Origin: Thalassotalea marina
Lineage (GTDB): Bacteria > Pseudomonadota > Gammaproteobacteria > Enterobacterales > Alteromonadaceae
Reading direction: 5' to 3'
Length of the DNA: 64,000 nucleotides
Assembly (NCBI RefSeq): GCF_014656435.1
Contig: NZ_BNCK01000002.1
Span: forward strand, 551,475-615,474
Shown: one piece after another, positions 18,516 to 28,224 of the stretch
Position numbering within the stretch: position 1 is the stretch's first letter
Layout of the letters: each line of letters opens with the position of its first letter
Translations under genes and position numbers: made by a program
Notes under the pieces: generated by a model
What the model was told of the DNA's origin: nothing
What the model saw: the letters and a program-made list of their open reading frames with translations, nothing else
The model's database searches: none

Positions 18516-20291
18516 ATGTCTAAACCACTAGGAATTACTGAAGTTGTACTAAGGGATGGCCACCAGTCTTTGTTGGCAACCCGACTCCGTTTAGAGGATA
18601 TGTTACCCATAGCCCCTAAGTTAGATGAAATTGGCTTTTGGTCTATTGAATCTTGGGGAGGCGCCACCTTTGATTCATGTATTCGTTATTTAGGTGAAGA
18701 TCCTTGGCACCGAATTAGAGAATTGAAAAAAGCGATGCCAAATACTAAACAACAAATGTTGTTTAGAGGCCAAAATATATTAGGCTATCGCCATTATGCT
18801 GATGATGTTGTCGAAAAGTTTGTCGAGCGCGCACATGTTAACGGTGTAGACGTTTTCCGTATATTTGACGCCATGAATGATGTGCGAAATTTAAAAACAG
18901 CGATAAAAGCTGCCGTGAAAGTCGGTGCACATGCCCAAGGTACGCTAAGTTACACCGAGAGCCCTGTACATACCCTAGACGGTTGGTTGACGATGGCCAA
19001 AGAATTAGAGGATCTAGGTGCACATTCTCTGTGTATAAAAGACATGTCTGGTTTGTTAAAGCCTTACGATGGTGCTGAGCTTATCTCTCGCCTCAAAGAA
19101 ACTGTTTCGTTACCAATTTCTCTGCACTGTCATGCCACGACTGGTTTAAGTGTCGCCACTCATATGAAGGCTATCGAAGCTGATATTGACGTCATTGATA
19201 CATCAATCTCTTCAATGAGCCAAACCTACGGGCACTCACCAACGGAAACTATCGTCTCTATTGTTGAAGGACGTGAACGAGACACGGGTTTAGACATGGA
19301 AAAACTTGCAGAAGTTGCGGCTTATTTTCGTGAAGTTCGAGAAAAATACGCTAAGTTTGAAGGCAGTTTGAAAGGTATTGATGCACGTATTTTATTGGCA
19401 CAAGTACCTGGCGGCATGTTAACTAATATGGAAAATCAGCTTAGAGAGCAAGGAGCGTCTGATAAGTTTGATGATGTACTGCAAGAGATCCCTCGTGTGC
19501 GTGAAGATCTTGGCAATATCCCATTAGTTACTCCAACGTCACAAATTGTCGGTACACAGGCAGTATTAAATGTACTAACTGGTGAGCGCTATAAGTCTAT
19601 AACTAAAGAAACCGCAGGAGTGTTAAAAGGCGAATATGGTGCAACTGCATCACCTGTTAATTCTGAATTACAAAACCGTGTTCTCGAAGGCAAAGAGCCA
19701 ATTACTTGTCGACCAGCAGACTTATTAGAACCAGAGATGGACAAATTAACCGCTGAGTTGGAATCGCTCGCCAAAGAGAAAAATATCTCGCTTGCTGATG
19801 ATGTTATTGACGATGTATTAACTTACGCTTTGTTTCCACAGATAGGGTTAAAGTTTTTAGAAAATCGTAATAACCCTGAGGCGTTTGAGCCAGTACCAAC
19901 TAAGGAAGCGGCAAAACCTACTGAACAAGCAGCCTCTTCTACTAAGTCATCAGCTGAGCGTTATTCAGTAAGTGTTGATGGCAAGGTATTTGATGTCGTT
20001 GTTGGCCCAAGTGGCAGCGTGTCGTCTGTAACATCTGCAGCAGACGCCGCTATTAAACAATCGGCTTCTGTAAGCGCAGAAGAAACATTAAACGCACCTT
20101 TAGCGGGAAATATCTTCAAAGTACTCGTGAGTGAAGGTGAACAAGTTGAAGCTGGCGAAGTTGTAATCGTCATGGAAGCGATGAAAATGGAAACCGAAGT
20201 CAGAGCTGTTTCTAGTGGGAAAATTGTGGATATTAATGTCAAAGAAGGTGACTCCGTCGCTGTTGGCGATGTACTGTTGAGCTTGGCGTAG
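18516..20291 (+). CDS. oadA: Oxaloacetate decarboxylase alpha subunit (biotin-carrying)
   Basis: OadA transfers the carboxyl group of oxaloacetate to biotin. Residues 1 to about 270 form the carboxyltransferase barrel ([39 protein letters not shown]). A PYC/OADA domain follows to about 460. An Ala/Pro/Thr-rich linker leads to a biotinyl domain with VMEAMKMET, placing biotin on Lys557. Length (591) is normal. The complex decarboxylates oxaloacetate and uses the energy to export Na+, complementing the Na+-NQR encoded in the same window. Confidence 0.97.
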   Translation: MSKPLGITEVVLRDGHQSLLATRLRLEDMLPIAPKLDEIGFWSIESWGGATFDSCIRYLGEDPWHRIRELKKAMPNTKQQMLFRGQNILGYRHYADDVVEKFVERAHVNGVDVFRIFDAMNDVRNLKTAIKAAVKVGAHAQGTLSYTESPVHTLDGWLTMAKELEDLGAHSLCIKDMSGLLKPYDGAELISRLKETVSLPISLHCHATTGLSVATHMKAIEADIDVIDTSISSMSQTYGHSPTETIVSIVEGRERDTGLDMEKLAEVAAYFREVREKYAKFEGSLKGIDARILLAQVPGGMLTNMENQLREQGASDKFDDVLQEIPRVREDLGNIPLVTPTSQIVGTQAVLNVLTGERYKSITKETAGVLKGEYGATASPVNSELQNRVLEGKEPITCRPADLLEPEMDKLTAELESLAKEKNISLADDVIDDVLTYALFPQIGLKFLENRNNPEAFEPVPTKEAAKPTEQAASSTKSSAERYSVSVDGKVFDVVVGPSGSVSSVTSAADAAIKQSASVSAEETLNAPLAGNIFKVLVSEGEQVEAGEVVIVMEAMKMETEVRAVSSGKIVDINVKEGDSVAVGDVLLSLA

Positions 20292-20298
20292 GTGACAT

Positions 20299-21432
20299 AT
20301 GGAGCAGTTAAATACGTTATGGATGTCTACTGGCTTAGCTAATTTCGAATTTGGCCAAATTGTAATGATGCTGGTAGGTTGTGGCTTGTTGTATTTAGCA
20401 ATTGCTAAAAACTTTGAGCCATTACTATTAGTTCCAATGGGGTTTGGTGCCATCTTAACCAACATTCCTGTCGCTGGTTTTTCAGAAGTAGGTGGTTTAT
20501 TGCACTACATCTATTATGCCGGTATTGATACTGGAATTTTCCCGTTGCTCATTTTTATGGGCGTTGGGGCGATGACAGACTTTGGTGCGCTAATTGCCAA
20601 TCCGAAAACCCTACTGTTAGGTGCTGCCGCTCAGTTCGGTATCTTTGCGACCTTGTTTGGTGCAATCGCGTTAAATGCTATTCCAGGCTTTGAGTTCTCG
20701 TTACAAGATGCTTCGGCTATCGCCATTATTGGTGGCGCAGACGGGCCAACAGCAATATTTCTTGCTTCGAAATTAGCACCTGAATTACTCGGCGCTATTG
20801 CGGTAGCTGCATATTCTTATATGGCATTAGTACCAATTATCCAACCGCCAATTATGAAAGCATTTACCACGGAAGAAGAACGTAAAATCGAAATGGCGCA
20901 GCTAAGGCATGTAACTAAAATTGAAAAAGTTATCTTTCCGCTGGGTGTATTGATGATGACCATTTTCTTTTTACCTGCAGCAACACCACTTGTTGGCATG
21001 TTTTGTTTGGGTAACCTAATGCGAGAATGTGGCGTTGTAGATCGTTTAAGTTCAACTGCACAAAATGAATTAATTAATATCGTTACCATCTTTTTAGGTC
21101 TAGGTGTTGGTTCAAAATTAAGTGCAAATGCATTTTTAAATGTGGAAACCTTAGGTATTTTGGCACTTGGTGCTGTTGCGTTTTCTATTGGTACTGCATC
21201 AGGTGTGTTAATGGCAAAACTCATGAATAAATTCAGCAAAGAAAAGGTAAACCCTTTAATTGGTGCGGCAGGTGTTTCTGCGGTCCCCATGGCGGCACGT
21301 GTTGCTAATAAGGTAGGATTAGAAGCCAATCCACATAATTTTTTACTTATGCATGCGATGGGCCCCAATGTTGCTGGTGTATTGGGATCAGCAGTTGCGG
21401 CAGGGATCTTACTGGCACTTGTTGGACAATAA
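20299..21432 (+). CDS. oadB: Oxaloacetate decarboxylase beta subunit (Na+ pump)
   Basis: OadB is the polytopic subunit that decarboxylates carboxybiotin and moves Na+ outward. The 377-residue protein carries the family motifs [10 protein letters not shown] (about residues 149-158, with the Asp essential in Klebsiella OadB) and [14 protein letters not shown] (with conserved Ser/Asn). About nine hydrophobic segments are visible. It follows oadA by seven bases and is the last gene of the operon, ended by a strong terminator. Confidence 0.97.
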   Translation: MEQLNTLWMSTGLANFEFGQIVMMLVGCGLLYLAIAKNFEPLLLVPMGFGAILTNIPVAGFSEVGGLLHYIYYAGIDTGIFPLLIFMGVGAMTDFGALIANPKTLLLGAAAQFGIFATLFGAIALNAIPGFEFSLQDASAIAIIGGADGPTAIFLASKLAPELLGAIAVAAYSYMALVPIIQPPIMKAFTTEEERKIEMAQLRHVTKIEKVIFPLGVLMMTIFFLPAATPLVGMFCLGNLMRECGVVDRLSSTAQNELINIVTIFLGLGVGSKLSANAFLNVETLGILALGAVAFSIGTASGVLMAKLMNKFSKEKVNPLIGAAGVSAVPMAARVANKVGLEANPHNFLLMHAMGPNVAGVLGSAVAAGILLALVGQ

Positions 21433-21442
21433 AATAAGGCAT

Positions 21443-21479
21443 GTAAAAAAAACGCTGACTTAGTTCAGCGTTTTTTTAT
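21443..21479. terminator. Bidirectional terminator between oadB and the binding-protein gene
   Basis: AACGCTGA-CTTAGT-TCAGCGTT flanked by A and T runs. The last codons and stop of the convergent gene (ending 21460) lie inside this hairpin, so the terminator is partly coding on the minus strand. Confidence 0.93.
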
Positions 21480-22212
21480 CTGAAAAGGTACTGACTACAC
21501 CAGAATCGGCTAGCCGATTATATTGATAGAAATGTTCTAGATAAATGTCGGTTTCCAACTGAGCGAGAGTGTCATCAATTTGTTTTTTTAATGCTATACC
21601 TGCTTTGTTATTTTGCACGGCTAAACTTGCGGGAATTGATGTTAGCTTTTTGTAATGAATAAAAGGTAAACCGAGTTTACGCAAGGTGGTCATCATCGAT
21701 ACACGTTCAAACACAGCGACCTTTAACCGACCTTTAATTAGCATAACACCCAACTGGTTAAGGTTACTTACTTCGATAAATTTTTCTCTTGGAATATTGG
21801 TGACTTGAGCAATGAAGTCAGCGTTACCAACTAGAGTTCCAATTGACTGTTCTTCAACTTGATTTAGGTTTAATAATTTTTGGTTGGTGCTGTACACATC
21901 CAAGGTAGTGCTAAAGGACCAAGATAACTCTTTAGCATACAGGTAAAAATCTTCAGACTCGTTGCCTTTGGGTGTGATACCTATTAAGTCGAGCTCATTA
22001 TCACGTAAGTTCTTCTTCGCTCTGTCATAGGTCATTAATTCAATATTAAATGTTAAATCAGTTTTTTGGCTAATGGCATCTAGTAGTGAAATTGCAATTC
22101 CACTGCCGTCTTCATTGATTAATGGCGGGAAGGGTTCAAAACCAACGTTTACTTCTTGGCTTACTGCTAAGGTTGAGTAACATACCAATGTAATTAATAG
22201 AACTTTTTTCAA
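21460..22212 (-). CDS. Periplasmic substrate-binding protein, SBP_bac_3-like
   Basis: The 250-residue product starts from TTG 22212 with an upstream AGGA, followed by a signal peptide (MKKVLLITLVCYSTLAVSQ). It resembles family 3 solute-binding proteins (EVNVGFEPFPPLINEDGSGIAISLLDAISQ near the start, YDRAKKNLRDNELDLIG in the first lobe). No permease or ATPase gene is adjacent. In Alteromonadales such orphan proteins are common and may be sensors or scavengers rather than transporter parts. The ligand cannot be told. The C-terminal codons overlap the oadB terminator. Confidence 0.75.
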   Translation of the reverse strand: MKKVLLITLVCYSTLAVSQEVNVGFEPFPPLINEDGSGIAISLLDAISQKTDLTFNIELMTYDRAKKNLRDNELDLIGITPKGNESEDFYLYAKELSWSFSTTLDVYSTNQKLLNLNQVEEQSIGTLVGNADFIAQVTNIPREKFIEVSNLNQLGVMLIKGRLKVAVFERVSMMTTLRKLGLPFIHYKKLTSIPASLAVQNNKAGIALKKQIDDTLAQLETDIYLEHFYQYNRLADSGVVSTFSDKKTLN

Positions 22213-22270
22213 TGCTTGTTCCTTATTGCATGACTAAACCTTAGCACAGCTTAAGATATATCAACAATCC

Positions 22271-22924
22271 TTATGGGTGAAGCTTAAATTGTTGCCAGTT
22301 GTTTTCGCTTTTTTCAAAACAAATTCTATCGTGCAGCCTACTTGCTCTACCTTGCCAAAATTCCATGTAGTGGGGCTTTACTCTTAATCCTCCCCAGAAT
22401 TCTGGCAGTGGTACTTGCTGATTGTTAAATTTATCCGTGTAGGATTTAACACGTTCTTTAAGTTCATTATCGTGAGTTAAACGTTGGCTTTGTTTTGATG
22501 CCCAAGCGCCTATTTGGCTACCTCTATCTCTAGAGTGAAAATAAGCCTCAGATTCTGCTGCAGTCACTTTTTCTATCGTGCCTTCAATACGCACCTGTCG
22601 CTGTAAAACACTCCAGTGAAAAAGTAGTGCTACTTTATTGTTTCCAGAGAGTTCTTGATGTTTACGGCTACCGTAGTTAGTGAAAAAGACAAAACCGTTT
22701 TCGTCAAAACTTTTTAATAAAACCATGCGAGAGCTGGGTTGTCCAGTTGAGTCGACAGAGCTGACAGACATAGCTTCTGGCAATAAAATGCCGGATTTAT
22801 TTGCATCTTTAAACCACAGGTCAAATAACTCGTAAGGTGACATGTCGGCATCAATTTGAGGTAATGGCAGCGCAACGCCCTGACCAAAAGTAAATAGGCA
22901 CTTTAATCTTTCTAAAAAGGTCAT
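22271..22924 (-). CDS. pdxH: Pyridoxamine/pyridoxine 5'-phosphate oxidase
   Basis: PdxH oxidises PNP or PMP to pyridoxal 5'-phosphate with FMN. Family segments are RMVLLKSFDENGFVFFTNYGSRK (FMN/PLP contacts), ALLFHWSVLQRQVRIEGTIEKV, YFHSRDRGSQIGAWASKQS and the C-terminal EFWQGRASRLHDRICF with the substrate-binding Arg/His. The 217-residue length is typical. ATG 22924 is chosen; a TTG four codons upstream (22936) is an alternative and neither has a clear ribosome site. It is a single gene on the minus strand. Confidence 0.95.
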   Translation of the reverse strand: MTFLERLKCLFTFGQGVALPLPQIDADMSPYELFDLWFKDANKSGILLPEAMSVSSVDSTGQPSSRMVLLKSFDENGFVFFTNYGSRKHQELSGNNKVALLFHWSVLQRQVRIEGTIEKVTAAESEAYFHSRDRGSQIGAWASKQSQRLTHDNELKERVKSYTDKFNNQQVPLPEFWGGLRVKPHYMEFWQGRASRLHDRICFEKSENNWQQFKLHP

Positions 22925-23023
22925 TTGGTTAATCAAACAGTTATTTTGAGTTTATTTTATCAACTATACGTAGAAAAAAACTAATAGATCTTTTCGAAAA
23001 GTGGAATTTAGTGTGGAATTGAT

Positions 23024-23052
23024 AAAGCCTCATATTAGGTTAATGAGGCTTT
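23024..23052. terminator. Hairpin between pdxH and the PA3496-type gene
   Basis: Ten-base perfect stem AAAGCCTCAT/ATGAGGCTTT with a nine-base loop. It lies 18 bases after the stop of the minus-strand gene upstream of pdxH. The T tail is short, so it may be a weak terminator. Confidence 0.6.
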
Positions 23053-23069
23053 ACGGGGTAATGGTGTGA

Positions 23070-23246
23070 CTAGATATCCCAGTCATCACTATCATCAAGT
23101 AACTCTTTAAGACGCTTTCTTTCTAACAAGTCATCAATCCGTTTCCTTACGTCAGCGCTCTTTTCTTCAGAAGGCTTTATGTCCAAGGTGTTTTCTGGCT
23201 CGATATCAAGGTTTTCGTCTAAATCGTCGGTATTGTCATAAGTCAT
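23070..23246 (-). CDS. Small acidic PA3496-type protein (putative envelope integrity)
   Basis: This 58-residue frame encodes a very acidic N-terminus (MTYDNTDDLDENLDIEPE) and a helical C-terminus, VRKRIDDLLERKRLKELLDD, ending DDWDI. The R-x-R-I-[DE]-[DE]-x-L-E-R-K-R-L pattern with an acidic tail is what I know from the short PA3496-like proteins of gammaproteobacteria. Their role is only predicted. ATG 23246 is the only sensible start. It is separated from pdxH by a hairpin and from tmcA by a divergent gap of about 290 bases. Confidence 0.75.
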   Translation of the reverse strand: MTYDNTDDLDENLDIEPENTLDIKPSEEKSADVRKRIDDLLERKRLKELLDDSDDWDI

Positions 23247-23532
23247 GGTGCTTACCTACTTCATGCGTATAACGATAACAGTCTGCAAAATTTTATCCTC
23301 ACCTTTTGAAAATAGGCAAGGAAATTCGTTAGGTCAATTAAATTTCTTAGACTGTTAGTTGAAAAAGCCAACGGTTTGTACGAGTGATAGCCAGCGAGTA
23401 GATCATTGCGAGGGGAATTCATTATAAAATTCGCTTAATATGAAGGGGGGAAGCGTGTAATGAATGTTTTGTTGATATCTATATGCCTGATAGAATAAAC
23501 GGTAATGCAATTTAGCGATTATTAGGGTAAAC

Positions 23533-25656
23533 GTGTCAGAAAAATCAGTAACTTGGTTGGAACGTTGGCATCATTTTTTAAAATTAAAAAATGAGCGTCG
23601 ATTAGTGGTAGTGACAGGTGAAAGTAAAACGCAATCAGATGCCGTTCAAGCCATTAGTCATTTTTGCCAACACCAAGGTAAAAGCATGCTGCTCTGGGGC
23701 AGTGCAATTGCTGATTTGAAGAGTATCAATTTAAATTTTCGTCACCAACTAGGGCGAGAATATGATGTGGTCGTTTTTAATGACGAGCAGTTTCATGCCG
23801 ACGCCTTTGCCGCGTTGTCTGGCACAATTAAAGCGGGAGGTTTTTTAGTTTGGCTACCAAGCGAAACGCAGCAGAAATCGCCAGATTTGTTTATCCAACG
23901 ATTAAATCGACAAGTTTCAGCAGATGCTGAGGTGTTGTATTTTGCAAAGAAACTGCCAGATAGCGAAAGTCATGAATTAAACTTTCCCACTGAAAATACT
24001 AGTTCGACTTTAGATTTTAACGCGCGAACACAAGATCAATTAGCTGCAATTAATGCAATATTGAAAGTTGCACAGGGGCGCGCGCATCGACCACTAGTAT
24101 TAACAGCAGATCGAGGCCGAGGTAAAAGTACTGCGTTGGGTATTGCCGCTGGTCATTTGATAAAACACAGCACAGAGCCTTTTAAAATAGCAGTTTGCGC
24201 ACCAGTTAGAGAATCAGTTGCCGTTTTTTTTAATAGCGCAATCAACGAATGTACAGACAGCGAACTTAAAAATAATACACTTAGCTTTGGTGACAATAGT
24301 GTAGAGTTTTTCCCCATAGACAAGCTGTTACACGAGCAGCCAGATGTCAATTTGTTACTGGTTGATGAAGCAGCTGCAATCCCGCTTTATTTATTAAATC
24401 GGCTAGTTCAGTCTTACCCTAGAATTGTCTTCAGTACCACTCAACATGGTTATGAAGGTGCTGGTCGTGGATTTGCTACTAAATTTAGAAAAACGCTCGA
24501 AAAGTTGACGCCTAACTACCGTAAGCTGCACTTAGAGCAAGCAATTCGATGGCGAGAAGGCGATCCGTTAGAACGTTTTACTTTTTCAGCTTTTGTACTA
24601 AACGCAAGTGAAAGAGACGTTAGATTACCAAAAGGTCAATTTCACGTTCATTTGCTCAATAAAAATGAATTGTCTGAAGATGAAGGTTTATTGGAACAAG
24701 TTTTTGCTATATTGGTTAGCTCACATTATCAAACCTCTCCCAGTGATTTAAAGTTAATCCTAACAAACCCTCAAGCTAAAGTGTTTGTTGTTAAGCAGGA
24801 GATGGCAATTCTAGCGGTCAGCCTAGTCATAGAAGAGGGGCTAGCTAACGACAGCGAAATAAGTTTAGTGCAGCAACATAAGCGACAACTTAAAAATCAG
24901 TTTATTCCGCAGTATTTGTACCGTCATTGCGCGGTTGAACGTGCTTTTGAATATAAGTTCTGGCGTGTAAGTCGAATTGCTGTTTGTCAAAACATGCAAA
25001 GCCAAGGTATTGGTAGTTATTTATTAAATCGAATTGAGGATAAAGCTAAACAACATGGTGTCGACTTTTTAGCGACCAGCTTTGCAGCTAGTGCATTGGT
25101 GGTTAGCTTTTGGCATAAAGCTGGCTTTGTCATGACTGATTTAGGGCTGAATAAAGACAAAGCAAGTGGAGAATATTCAGCGGTTTTATTAAAAGCAATT
25201 TCAAATAACCACTCTGAATTGTTAGACAGTTTGCATTTTCAAGCCGTTCGAAGTTTTTGGTATAAACTATCTACAACTCATAGTGATATTGAACCTGAAC
25301 TAGCATTTGAGCTGGTATGTGGTTTCTCTGAGCGGTTTCTTCCCGCTTTGGAGCTGATAGACGAAACTAATGTTGCTAGATTACTTAGTGGTCAAGCTCA
25401 ATTGGCGCAAAGCGCATTTAGTATTCAACTTTGGTTAAAGCACCAAATGAAAAACGCGCAAACTTTATCAGCACAAACAATAAAGACAGAGTTTGGTCTA
25501 TATCAATTGCCACAGGCATTTTACCTTTTATTACGCAAATATTGGTTATGCCATAGCGATGCAAGTTTAATTCAAGAAGCAAAGCTTACTGGCGTTAAAC
25601 AGCTCAACAGTTTATTACTAGCTACATTACAGGCGCTTGATAGTAAAAATACCTAG
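23533..25656 (+). CDS. tmcA: tRNA(Met) cytidine acetyltransferase
   Basis: TmcA makes N4-acetylcytidine at the wobble base of elongator tRNA-Met using acetyl-CoA and ATP. The 707-residue protein has an N-terminal DUF1726-type domain, then an RNA helicase-like ATPase domain with Walker A ADRGRGKSTALG (about residue 195) and Walker B LLLVDEAAAIP. A GNAT acetyltransferase domain follows (VSRIAVCQNMQSQGIGSYLL) with a C-terminal tRNA-binding part. The start is GTG 23533. It is transcribed alone and converges on the small gene ending at 25670. Confidence 0.95.
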   Translation: MSEKSVTWLERWHHFLKLKNERRLVVVTGESKTQSDAVQAISHFCQHQGKSMLLWGSAIADLKSINLNFRHQLGREYDVVVFNDEQFHADAFAALSGTIKAGGFLVWLPSETQQKSPDLFIQRLNRQVSADAEVLYFAKKLPDSESHELNFPTENTSSTLDFNARTQDQLAAINAILKVAQGRAHRPLVLTADRGRGKSTALGIAAGHLIKHSTEPFKIAVCAPVRESVAVFFNSAINECTDSELKNNTLSFGDNSVEFFPIDKLLHEQPDVNLLLVDEAAAIPLYLLNRLVQSYPRIVFSTTQHGYEGAGRGFATKFRKTLEKLTPNYRKLHLEQAIRWREGDPLERFTFSAFVLNASERDVRLPKGQFHVHLLNKNELSEDEGLLEQVFAILVSSHYQTSPSDLKLILTNPQAKVFVVKQEMAILAVSLVIEEGLANDSEISLVQQHKRQLKNQFIPQYLYRHCAVERAFEYKFWRVSRIAVCQNMQSQGIGSYLLNRIEDKAKQHGVDFLATSFAASALVVSFWHKAGFVMTDLGLNKDKASGEYSAVLLKAISNNHSELLDSLHFQAVRSFWYKLSTTHSDIEPELAFELVCGFSERFLPALELIDETNVARLLSGQAQLAQSAFSIQLWLKHQMKNAQTLSAQTIKTEFGLYQLPQAFYLLLRKYWLCHSDASLIQEAKLTGVKQLNSLLLATLQALDSKNT

Positions 25657-25669
25657 TTTTATTGAGCAA

Positions 25670-25894
25670 TCATTTTAAATCACTTTGTCCGCGCCATCGC
25701 CAAAACTTTTTCATTTGAAAATAGTGGCAAGAGAGTTCGTGATCAAAAACAACTTCTTCATATTGGCTAATTTTTTCTGTATAAAAGCCAATAACTTTGG
25801 CAAGGCCAATACTTGGGTTTTCGGTGTAAGTATTAAGTAATACCGTTAACCAACTTTGCATTTGTGAAAATTTACTTTCTTGATAATGAGTCAT
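25670..25894 (-). CDS. Small protein of unknown function (74 aa)
   Basis: I do not recognise this protein. It is 74 residues, soluble, rich in aromatic residues (WRWRGQ near the end, two His and one Cys in FDHELSCHYFQM). It starts four bases downstream of the stop of the upstream 61-residue frame, so the two look like a bicistronic unit. The unit lies behind a likely Fur box and runs toward the tmcA end, leaving 13 bases between stops. Tight packing and shared direction support that it is real. Confidence 0.6.
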   Translation of the reverse strand: MTHYQESKFSQMQSWLTVLLNTYTENPSIGLAKVIGFYTEKISQYEEVVFDHELSCHYFQMKKFWRWRGQSDLK

Positions 25895-25897
25895 CGG

Positions 25898-26083
25898 TTA
25901 ATCCTTAAGCTGCACACTAGAGTTTAATAAGCTTTGCCACATGATGCTTTTTGCCGCACTATTTAAGCACTTTAAATCGCTGCAATGGACCAGTCCCTGT
26001 GAAATCAATTGTGCTAGCAGTTGTCCTGAAATAGCAACTTGTGCCTGCTCCTTTTCAGTGATAGACAAAAATTTGGGCTTCAC
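25898..26083 (-). CDS. Small protein of unknown function (61 aa), possibly iron-regulated
   Basis: I do not recognise this protein. The GTG at 26083 is preceded by AAGGAG. The 61 residues begin KPKFLSITEKEQAQVAISGQ and contain two Cys in VHCSDLKCLN, then an amphipathic C-terminus. There is no signal peptide or membrane segment. It is the first gene of a two-gene minus-strand unit. A near-consensus Fur box lies 72-90 bases upstream and would overlap its promoter, which suggests expression under iron shortage (inference). Confidence 0.6.
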   Translation of the reverse strand: MKPKFLSITEKEQAQVAISGQLLAQLISQGLVHCSDLKCLNSAAKSIMWQSLLNSSVQLKD

Positions 26084-26154
26084 AATAGCTCCTTGGTTAT
26101 GATGTTTTCTAGTAAACCTATAAGTGTTAACTTTAGCGGCTCAAAATAACAAAT

Positions 26155-26173
26155 GCAAATAATAATTATTCTC
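26155..26173 (-). promoter_or_regulatory. Likely Fur box upstream of the 61/74-residue gene pair
   Basis: The 19 bases GCAAATAATAATTATTCTC match 14 positions of the classical GATAATGATAATCATTATC. Read on the minus strand it follows the TTGAGAATAATTATT pattern common in marine gammaproteobacteria. TTGAGA there could also act as a -35 with a weak TGTTAT -10, so Fur would block the promoter. The divergent ABC genes start about 160 bases away and might also respond. Confidence 0.65.
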
Positions 26174-26336
26174 AATAAGTGTTTTTTAATCACTATGTTA
26201 ATTTGACTAATCAGGCTATGCTAAGTGCAACTTTTGCTCGTGTTGATAATTGCTTCTTATCGCTAATTGTCTTTGAAAGCTGGGCATGTTCGAATTAACC
26301 CTTAAGCGTTAACAATAAAAACAAGTGTGGTATACA

Positions 26337-27218
26337 GTGAACGCAATCATTGAAGTTAAAGATTTAGTCAAACAATATGGTGAGTTAAATGCTGTTGATG
26401 GTATTAGCTTTACCATAAATAAAGGTCAGTGTTTTGGTCTGTTAGGGCCTAATGGTGCAGGCAAAACAACGACAATAGAAATTATGGAAGGAATTATTAA
26501 ACCTAGCTCTGGTGAGGTTTTATATGGTGGTAAACCTGCTGGCAGTGATATCGCGCAACAAATAGGTATTCAATTTCAGCACACCGCGCTACAAGATTTC
26601 TTGACTGTGAAAGAAACACTCAACTTATTCACCTCTTTTTATCAGCATACGGTATCTCACCAACGCCTTATTGAGTTATGTGATCTTAAAGACTTTCTCG
26701 ACCGAGATAATCGTTTACTATCAGGCGGACAACGCCAGCGGTTATTGCTGGCACTGGCACTGATTAATGATCCTGATATTGTGTTTTTGGATGAACCAAC
26801 AACTGGGTTAGATCCTCAAGCAAGGCGTAACTTTTGGCAATTAATAGAAAACATTAAAACACAAGGTAAAACTGTTATTTTAACGACGCATTACATGGAC
26901 GAAGCGGAGCAGCTTTGTGATGACGTGGTCATTATGGACAAAGGACAAGTGATTGAACGTGGCACACCACAAACATTGCTCAATCGTCACTTTAAAGAAA
27001 TCTTTATATATTTGCCTGCTGCACATGTCAGCCAATCTACTATTGACGAAAATGGCTGGCAACTCGAAGGTGAACGTGTTGCTATTACGTCTTCCAATGT
27101 CGAAGCTACGTTAGCGGCATTGATTGCCAAACAGGTTTCCTTAGAGGGCTTGCAAGTTAAATCGGCTAATTTAGATGATTTATTTTTAAAATTAACTGGC
27201 CATTCATTAAGAGAATAA
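26337..27218 (+). CDS. ABC-2 type transporter ATP-binding protein
   Basis: The ATPase subunit of an exporter. From GTG 26337 the protein is 293 residues with Walker A GPNGAGKTT (37-45), signature LSGGQRQRL, Walker B IVFLDEPTTGLDPQ and switch His in TTHYMDEAEQL. The DrrA/CcmA-like C-terminal extension is typical of drug, lipid or polysaccharide exporters. A second GTG at 26325 is possible; neither has a good ribosome site. It is one base from the permease gene, so the pair is one transporter. The substrate is unknown. Confidence 0.9.
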   Translation: MNAIIEVKDLVKQYGELNAVDGISFTINKGQCFGLLGPNGAGKTTTIEIMEGIIKPSSGEVLYGGKPAGSDIAQQIGIQFQHTALQDFLTVKETLNLFTSFYQHTVSHQRLIELCDLKDFLDRDNRLLSGGQRQRLLLALALINDPDIVFLDEPTTGLDPQARRNFWQLIENIKTQGKTVILTTHYMDEAEQLCDDVVIMDKGQVIERGTPQTLLNRHFKEIFIYLPAAHVSQSTIDENGWQLEGERVAITSSNVEATLAALIAKQVSLEGLQVKSANLDDLFLKLTGHSLRE

Positions 27219-27219
27219 T

Positions 27220-28224
27220 ATGAATTTTAAACGTTTCACTGCTGTCGTTAAGGCACGTAACATTGAATTTTTTCGTGATAAGTCTTCTCTTGGCTGGAGT
27301 TTGGCATTTCCTGTGTTGCTATTGGTGGTTTTATCATTTGTTTTTTCAGGTGATGGTAAAGCGGCATACAAAATTGGTGTCTTGAACCTTACACAAGTTG
27401 ACTCCAGTTTTATTAAAACTAAACATATTGATTTTATTGACTATAGCGATATTGAACTGGCAAAAACTAAACTATCTCAACACAGTATAGATATGTTGAT
27501 TGACTTTGAGCAGCGCCAATACTGGGTAAATCAAGATTCGCCTAATGGTTATTTAGTTGAGAAAATTTTTCAATCAAACTATCAAGACTTTGAGCAACTT
27601 AGTACTCAAGGGCGGAAAATACGTTATGTCGACTGGGTATTGCCCGGCGTTTTGGGCATGAATATGATGTTTAGTTGCCTATTTGGTGTTGGCTACGTCA
27701 TCGTTCGATATAGAAAAAATGCTGTATTGAAAAGACTTAAAGCAACACCGCTTACAGCGTTAGAGTTTGTCAGTGCTCAGTTAGTATCACGTACCATTAT
27801 CGTTATGACAACATCCACAATAATTTACATAGGGTGCAATTTCTTTTTCGATTTTTACATGCTGGGAAGTTACTTTGATCTGTTTCTTGTTGGGCTATTA
27901 GGCGCATTTAGTTTAATCACTTTAGGGTTAGTTGTAGCAAGTCGAAGTAAAAGTGAAGAATTGATTGGTGGTTTACTTAATTTAGCGTCTTGGCCGATGA
28001 TGATGCTCTCAGGTGTATGGTTTAGTTTGGAAGGGGCGCCCGACAGTATCAAAGCCTTTGCGGATATTTTGCCATTGACTCATTTAGTGGCAGGCGCGCG
28101 AAAAATAATTACTGAAGGCGCTACATTAGCTGATATAAGCTATCACTTGGCTGTGATGGCTGTTATGTCGGCAGTGTTTTTAGCGCTAGGTGCCTATTTG
28201 TTTAATTGGAACACAGAGCGGTAA
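27220..28224 (+). CDS. ABC-2 type transporter permease
   Basis: The membrane subunit (334 residues) partnering the ATPase just upstream. An N-terminal helix (residues about 24-42) is followed by an extracytoplasmic domain, then five to six helices with the ABC-2 signature region GVGYVIVRYRKNAVLKRLKATPLTALEFVSAQ and PMMMLSGVWFSLEGAPDSIKAFADILPLTHLV. This arrangement is that of YhhJ/DrrB-like exporters. The stop codon abuts the stop of the convergent regulator gene with no spacer at all. Confidence 0.9.
   Translation: MNFKRFTAVVKARNIEFFRDKSSLGWSLAFPVLLLVVLSFVFSGDGKAAYKIGVLNLTQVDSSFIKTKHIDFIDYSDIELAKTKLSQHSIDMLIDFEQRQYWVNQDSPNGYLVEKIFQSNYQDFEQLSTQGRKIRYVDWVLPGVLGMNMMFSCLFGVGYVIVRYRKNAVLKRLKATPLTALEFVSAQLVSRTIIVMTTSTIIYIGCNFFFDFYMLGSYFDLFLVGLLGAFSLITLGLVVASRSKSEELIGGLLNLASWPMMMLSGVWFSLEGAPDSIKAFADILPLTHLVAGARKIITEGATLADISYHLAVMAVMSAVFLALGAYLFNWNTER

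Noticed and set aside
20817-21368. 183-residue minus-strand frame opposite oadB
   Set aside because: It is a shadow of the well-supported oadB gene, with no family features and Pro/Ser/Ala-rich antisense composition.
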